64,000 bases of DNA from Heliocidaris erythrogramma (taxonomy: Eukaryota > Echinodermata > Echinoidea > Camarodonta > Echinometridae). A program made the translations under genes and the position numbers. Below are positions 59,341 through 64,000 of the stretch, piece after piece. The stretch is from positions 6,325,618 to 6,389,617 of the forward strand of contig CM046870.1 of assembly GCA_025617745.1 (NCBI GenBank), given 5' to 3'. Positions within the stretch are counted from its first letter, which is position 1. The number at the start of each line of letters is the position of its first letter. Under the pieces are notes generated by a model. It saw only the letters and a list, made by a program, of their open reading frames with translations. It did no database searches and was not told the origin of the DNA.

Positions 59341-59872
59341 TCCTGTAAAGAGACTTTAGCATCTGTATGAAAAAGCCTTTTGTTAAGAAAAGTATGAAAT
59401 TTAGTGGGTTCACACTTAGATTTTCAGCACAGGTATGCCCCAGGTGCCTTTTAGAGTCGAATGTTGATGTATCACCTTTTAATAGCATTTTAATAGCATT
59501 TTAATATGATTGGATATAATACTTGTATTATAGTAGACTGACCTTCAAAAGATATCATGTCATAAAGCCTGAAGTTTCTAGTACATATAATTATTATACA
59601 AAATATCATATAGTTTTCTATCTGAGTGGGGGGGGGGGGGGGGGTGGCATCATCTGTATCCATTAGCTTTCACCCACAGTCATGTTCCCTCCTTCCCTCG
59701 GCTAATATAATTATTGGCAAGCACATGTATGGATACCTTCATGGTCTCTCAACATGCTTCTATACAATATGATGAAAGAGAAGGTTGGCTTCGGGTTTAG
59801 GTGGAAAATAATTTGTGAGCTTTCTCGTTCTGATTAATGTAAGATTATCATAGCCAAAATGTCCCCTGAAAA

Positions 59873-60296
59873 GCTAGATTGCTCTTCAAATGCACTCATA
59901 TTCAAAATGTGAAGAGAAATAGCAGAAAAGTTTGGACCAAAATATATAGTCCTGTATAAGCCTGAGTCGAATCGATTGGTTAGCCGGTGTTCGATCGAAG
60001 ACATCGAATCCCGAATACGTTTTGGCAAATCCGGTGCATCGATTTGTAGTCCGCCAGATTTTTTACTACCGTAGCCACCATGAAGCTAGATTGCTCTTCA
60101 AATGCACTCATATTCAAAATGTGAAGAGAAATAGCAGAAAAGTTTGGACCAAAATATATAGTCCTGTATAAGCCTGAGTCGAATCAATTGGTTAGCCGGT
60201 GTTCGATCGAAGACATCGAATCCGAATACGTTTTGGCAAATCCGGTGCATCGATTTGTAGTCCGCCAGATTTTTGACTACCGTAGCCACCATGAAA
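59873..60296. repeat. 212-bp tandem duplication spanning an element border
   Basis: The unit GCTAGATTGCTCTTCAAATG starts at 59873 and 60085. Each unit contains about 86 bases of R1 sequence followed by the left 124 bases of the AGCCTGAGTC element (element starts at 59959 and 60171). The first element copy is cut off after ACCATGAA. Confidence 0.85.
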
Positions 60297-61023
60297 AAAG
60301 CAAATAAAAAAAGAAACTCCGTAACGTACAGCATATATACTAGCAGAGAACGTGAAGGCGACTTCAAAGTTCAAACTGTCGGCTAACTTTCGCTAATTCG
60401 CTCGCGGAGGACGTCGCGCTTTACCTGTGCTTTCTCTATGGAAAAATTGTTTTGTCGTTACGAACTGAAGTTTACGATAATATTCTTGCACTCTCTCTGC
60501 ATTGTCAATTTGACAATTGTATAATTGAACATGATAAATACGGGCATGAGTACGAGTGTACGCAATAACTAATATCACACTCTCATCAAATTGGCAATTA
60601 CTTCTGAATGATCTATATATGTGAAGCGAAGCTGAATGAAGTCGAGTCACGTCATGAGCAACGAAAAGTTTATTTCGTATTGGGTTTTTTTTTTGCATCG
60701 AACAAACGTCTCCAAAGACAAAGTAAGATTATTTGAATTTGAATCATTGTCGGGTGTGTCGACACTATTTTGGCTAGCCATACGGACTAGAAATTTAAGA
60801 TTTTGGCTCGTCCGCTGTGATTTTACTAGCCACTGGCTAGCGAGCAGCGAGAGCCCATTATGCCCGCGATGCCAGCGGACCGGTCACCGGTGCATGGTGC
60901 ATGCACTGCGTGCAACTGTGTGCAACTCTGTTTTCACCGCACATCATTTATCGATTAACCGGTATTCGATCGAATCAAAGCCGTCGAATCCCGGATTATG
61001 AAATATTTGATATGACTCAGGCT
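60171..61023. mobile_element. AGCCTGAGTC-ended element, second copy
   Basis: Starts AGCCTGAGTC and ends GACTCAGGCT, in the same orientation as 38422-39360, with several small deletions (853 against 939 bp). The 12-mer TAGTCCTGTATA directly abuts both ends (60159-60170 and 61024-61035). Non-coding. Confidence 0.75.
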
Positions 61024-61600
61024 TAGTCCTGTATAGGCATATACATATGTGCAGTGCATGTGACTTGAAGCAGGATTGAGTCAATTTCTTATCATTCTGA
61101 ATGTTCCAAAACCTCACAGTATACACCATTTTGTATACATACAGTACATGTAATCAAGCTTTTGAAATTGCTTGCAGACAGTATCTTTCACAATGTAATC
61201 TCATGACAATTCAACTTTATCTTTAACAATGATACCCCCCCTCTCCCTTTCCTCTCCTCCTTGGCATCCATCCAGCCCACATCCATATGTGGTGATGCTG
61301 CTATGTCAGGCATGTATGATGTCAGGCTCGTCATTGTCTCTCGTATCTCGTTGGTGATGGAGTGAGAAAGACGAGTCAATGAGCAACAATCAGGTGCATG
61401 TCAAGTCAAGGCATGATATGTCAACGCTGATTATAGAGAGGAAGGCACTGAGAAAGAGGTGCATAGCGTATACATGTAGTAGGCCTATACCTGCCTTTCA
61501 TGCACAAACATATATTAAGGTGCATGATATGTCAGTAATGGTTATATAGACAAAGGGGTGTAGAATATACATGCATGTAGGCTTAGACCTAGTAGGCCTA

Positions 61601-61809
61601 CACTGTAAAACCAGAAATTTTCACATGCTTGAAACTTTTGCGAATTTCGCGAATGGTCGAGATTCGCGAAAGTTTCATGCCCTAAAGTAATCACGCCACA
61701 ATTGAAACAACATAGAATTATTGAAATTCGCTAAAGTTTCTTGCGGCAAAATTGTCTATCATTAACAATTCGCAAAAGTTTTATGTCGCGAAAATTTCTG
61801 GTTTGACAG
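61601..61809. mobile_element. Mariner-type MITE (CTGTAAAACCAGAAATTTTC family)
   Basis: CACTGTAAAACCAGAAATTT at the left and AAATTTCTGGTTTGACAG at the right, with TA on both flanks. Internal GCGAAAGTTTCATG and GCGAATTTCGCGAAT blocks are palindromic. Confidence 0.75.
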
Positions 61810-63079
61810 TAGTTGTATACTTTCCTATCACAGACAAACCTACAAGAGGCATACTTAGAAGGCATACAGTAGTAGCCATACAACCAATTTTTGAATGACT
61901 TCGAACTGGAAGTTTGGGGAAATTGTTGTAACTCATTGCATTTGTGAACTAGGTGGTATAATTCAGTAGTGAGCAGGTTAAATCACAGTTGTTGTTAGTT
62001 TGTTGACAGTTGACAACTTCAGGATACAATTCTTTCTTTACTGTGATTGTGATTATGTTCCCCTTTGGATTATTTCGTGCAGAGTGTCCTGTACGACATA
62101 TAACATTTATTACTATATTTCATCAATGAATACGAAATCTCTTGTTATGACTATGACTATTGTAGGTGGTAATACCAGAAAGCACCATTATTCAATGGTC
62201 ATATCGAGAGATTCTTCATTTGTGGATGAAATATGTGGAAAAAGGACATCATGTATGTCATGTTGTATGGGACACTGCACGGAATCGCCCCTTTAGTGGC
62301 AAAGAGTGATGCAGCTAGGATGGTTTGAGGTTGACTTGCTACTTGCAGTGTACATGTCCGTACTGTACTGCACATGATATACACTCAGACATGTAGAGAC
62401 TGATTGAATGATGACACTGCTGTTGTCTTTAAATGCCAGCTTGATGATAAATGTAGGACATATTTGGTAGCTCAATATGGCAGATCAAATGTTATAACAT
62501 GGTTATGAGATATTAGGGGAAATGATATGATGGAAATTGAAGAGTCGGTTGTGCTTGCTCTCTTTGATGGGTTTATGATGTAAGGTACTGCAAAGTACCT
62601 TAGTATTACCTTAGGAAAAGTATTGATGTAGGCCTATGTCTGAATGAATATTGCAGATTTTGAAAGAAAAAAGAAGAGTGTATTTCTTCCAGGAGTTGTT
62701 GCAATTCCAGGTGAAAACGTATGGTTACATGTTGAACAAAGGAATCAGTTGTGGCAGTTCTGGTTCTTTTACCCCTTTCGAGCCACAATGTTTTAACGAT
62801 TGTCATAAATGAATTTTGAAGAGTGAAATTAAGACTTAGAAATGCTTTGGGTTTTTTTTTATGAATTTGGACATAAAATAGCTTCCCTGAATATAAACTG
62901 CACAACAGAGATAACTGTTTGTGTGTCTGGAAGAAAAATGTAGACATTCTTAGTCCAAAAATCTTGGTTGAACACCTGCGATCTTGAAAAGGATCTGTCA
63001 CCCATGGCATGGAAGATGTTAACCAGATGAAAGTATTTCCTGATGATTTTTAACTTCTCTTTTTCTATTTTCTTTTCAG
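61810..63079. other. Intron end, no separate feature
   Basis: AT-rich intron sequence leading to the pyrimidine tract and CAG of the exon at 63080. No element or RNA gene was resolved. Confidence 0.5.
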
Positions 63080-63643
63080 GGTACCGATGTTTCAAGGCCG
63101 TCATGTTCCTTGTAGGTTTCATCCTGGCTTCCGTTGTCTCATTCCTGATCTGTCAAGAACAGAGCTCTCTCGCGACCGGAGCCAACGCCGGCATCGCCCT
63201 GGCCATCGGTCTCCTGTGTGGCCTCATCACCATGCTCATCCAGATCGTCGGCCTCTTCATGACCGGTGTCCACATGGGCCTGTTCTCGGCCATCATCGTC
63301 CTCATCATCGTCGAGCAGTTCGTCCACCTCGACCAGCTCCTCGTCCCCATCGGTGTCACCTTAGGTCTAGGCATCATCTTCGGCCTCATCACCCTCAAAT
63401 TCCAGAGAACTTTCATGATCCTTGCGACCTCGCTTATTGGTGGGGCCATTGTTGCAACGTGTACAGACTATTACCTTGAGTTGTTTCGGATGGTGAACTA
63501 TGTGTATGATCGGTTTAGGTTGCAAGTCTCGTTGGAGCCCTGTTGGTATAGCTGGCTTATACTGGCATTGTGGCCGTTTGTTTCACTAGTTGGCATCATT
63601 ATCCAGTTTAAAGTGACTGCTAAAGGATTTAATCATAAACAAG
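63080..63643 (+). CDS. TMEM198: TMEM198 orthologue, second coding exon (residues 81-268)
   Basis: Acceptor TTTTCAG at 63079 and donor CAA-G|GTAGGT at 63644 are both phase 1. The exon gives residues 81-268. It starts with the split glycine and YRCFKA, then six further hydrophobic segments: about 85-105, 114-140, 143-158, 167-186, 192-208 and 237-257. The glycine-rich GANAGIALAIGLLCGL stretch, TDYY after segment six, and W-x-x-LALWP in segment seven match vertebrate TMEM198 in order, which makes the assignment firm. With the segment in the upstream exon there are seven passes, as expected for the family at the plasma membrane. The last residues (KVTAKGFNHKQ) begin the cytoplasmic tail, and the rest lies beyond the window. 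Third codon positions are strongly C-biased to about 63400 and then relax. Confidence 0.92.
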
Positions 63644-64000
63644 GTAGGTAAAAATCCAGTGAAAAAATTTATTCCTTTTATTTGTAGAAATTCTTTCTGG
63701 ATTTTAGTTTAAAAAGAAAAACATTTGCATCAATTGGTGATATCTATATATTCATTCTTGTTTATTCTTTTTGCTTTGTGTGTGCTTCCCAGAAATCTTT
63801 TTGGGCTGTCTACAGCTAAATTGCTCTTTGATTTAGTTTGTTTCTTGTTTATGCAGAGGGTTGTTTAATGGTGTCCTAAGAAATTTGCTCTTTAAGAGTT
63901 AGTGCTGTCTTGCTAGGAGGCATAGATTGAAGTCTGTGGTTTTAGGGTGAATGACTTATGCCACAAAAGACCAAGCTGAGAGGCTGCTCTAAGGTAAGAA
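63644..64000 (+). other. Start of the next TMEM198 intron
   Basis: Begins GTAGGTA after the phase-1 exon end. AT/T-rich with no exon visible before the window edge. Confidence 0.7.

Larger units (their letters stand above)
59790..61226 (-). repeat. Dispersed repeat R1, copy 3, split by an element insertion
   Basis: The flanks 59790-60170 and 61024-61226 match copies 1 and 2 in reverse orientation (TTTGTGAGCTTTCTC on the left; GCAGTGCATGTGACTT and TTGAGTCAATTTCTTATCAT on the right). An AGCCTGAGTC-ended element sits between them. Confidence 0.75.
51127..63079 (+). other. TMEM198 intron, about 12 kb
   Basis: Bounded by GTAAGG at 51127 and a TTTTCTTTTCAG acceptor at 63079. It is filled with dispersed repeat R1, mariner MITEs, minisatellites and a rearranged AGCCTGAGTC element. 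No open frame with matching phase-1 splice borders was noticed inside it. Confidence 0.85.

Noticed and set aside
63087..63479. 130-codon open frame in another + frame of the TMEM198 exon, and a long antisense frame at 63153-63449
   Set aside because: Both are shadows of the strongly C-ending codons of the real frame; the His/Arg/Pro-rich or Met/Arg-rich composition matches no family.
1..64000. A new multi-gene defence, biosynthetic or signalling system
   Set aside because: Only one protein-coding gene is supported; the rest is non-coding DNA and non-autonomous mobile elements.

Overview
The window reads as animal nuclear DNA: AT-rich, full of introns and short repeats, with one recognisable protein-coding gene split into exons with canonical GT-AG borders. 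There are no bacterial-style operons. The density of short inverted-repeat transposons, the recurrent TACATGTA words, the A/B-box SINEs and several TTAAAGG-type and GGGCC-type foldback repeats suggest a marine invertebrate, most likely an echinoderm such as a sea urchin. That assignment is an inference from repeat style, not from a diagnostic gene.

The gene is a TMEM198 orthologue on the + strand. Its first coding exon (50886-51126) carries the start codon, a polar N-terminus and the first membrane segment. Its second coding exon (63080-63643) carries six more membrane segments. They join in frame to rebuild the family's FFG-YRCFKA junction across an intron of about 12 kb. The gene runs off the right edge with a phase-1 donor, so the cytoplasmic C-terminus is missing. 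A 5' UTR segment with a tiny upstream ORF precedes the start codon in the same exon. A further non-coding 5' exon is possible at 18355-18478. If so, most of the window is intronic sequence of this one gene.

The rest is a mobile-element landscape. Positions 1-9.6 kb hold a run of foldback and Tc1/mariner-type elements, a 1.84 kb terminal-inverted-repeat element with CpG-rich pockets, and a deleted hAT element that keeps a piece of transposase zinc-finger coding sequence. Positions 9.7-31 kb hold scattered palindromic miniature elements, two tRNA-derived SINEs, minisatellites and TAA-flanked Harbinger-like elements. Positions 31-43 kb hold a local duplication, three copies of one CAATAGACC-ended element, a TTAA-flanked element, a 0.94 kb element that recurs at 60 kb, and a miniature piggyBac that still encodes the transposase N-terminus. 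Positions 43-63 kb hold more miniature elements, a 1.7 kb element with a nested foldback, a 12-mer minisatellite with 82-bp higher-order periodicity, and a rearranged element copy at 59.9-61.0 kb.

No autonomous transposon, CRISPR array, canonical rRNA or intact tRNA gene was seen, and I did not find a convincing new multi-gene system. The most interesting material is the transposon structure and a few open questions: a candidate minus-strand exon, a possible distal 5' exon, and a shared architecture between two unclassified elements.
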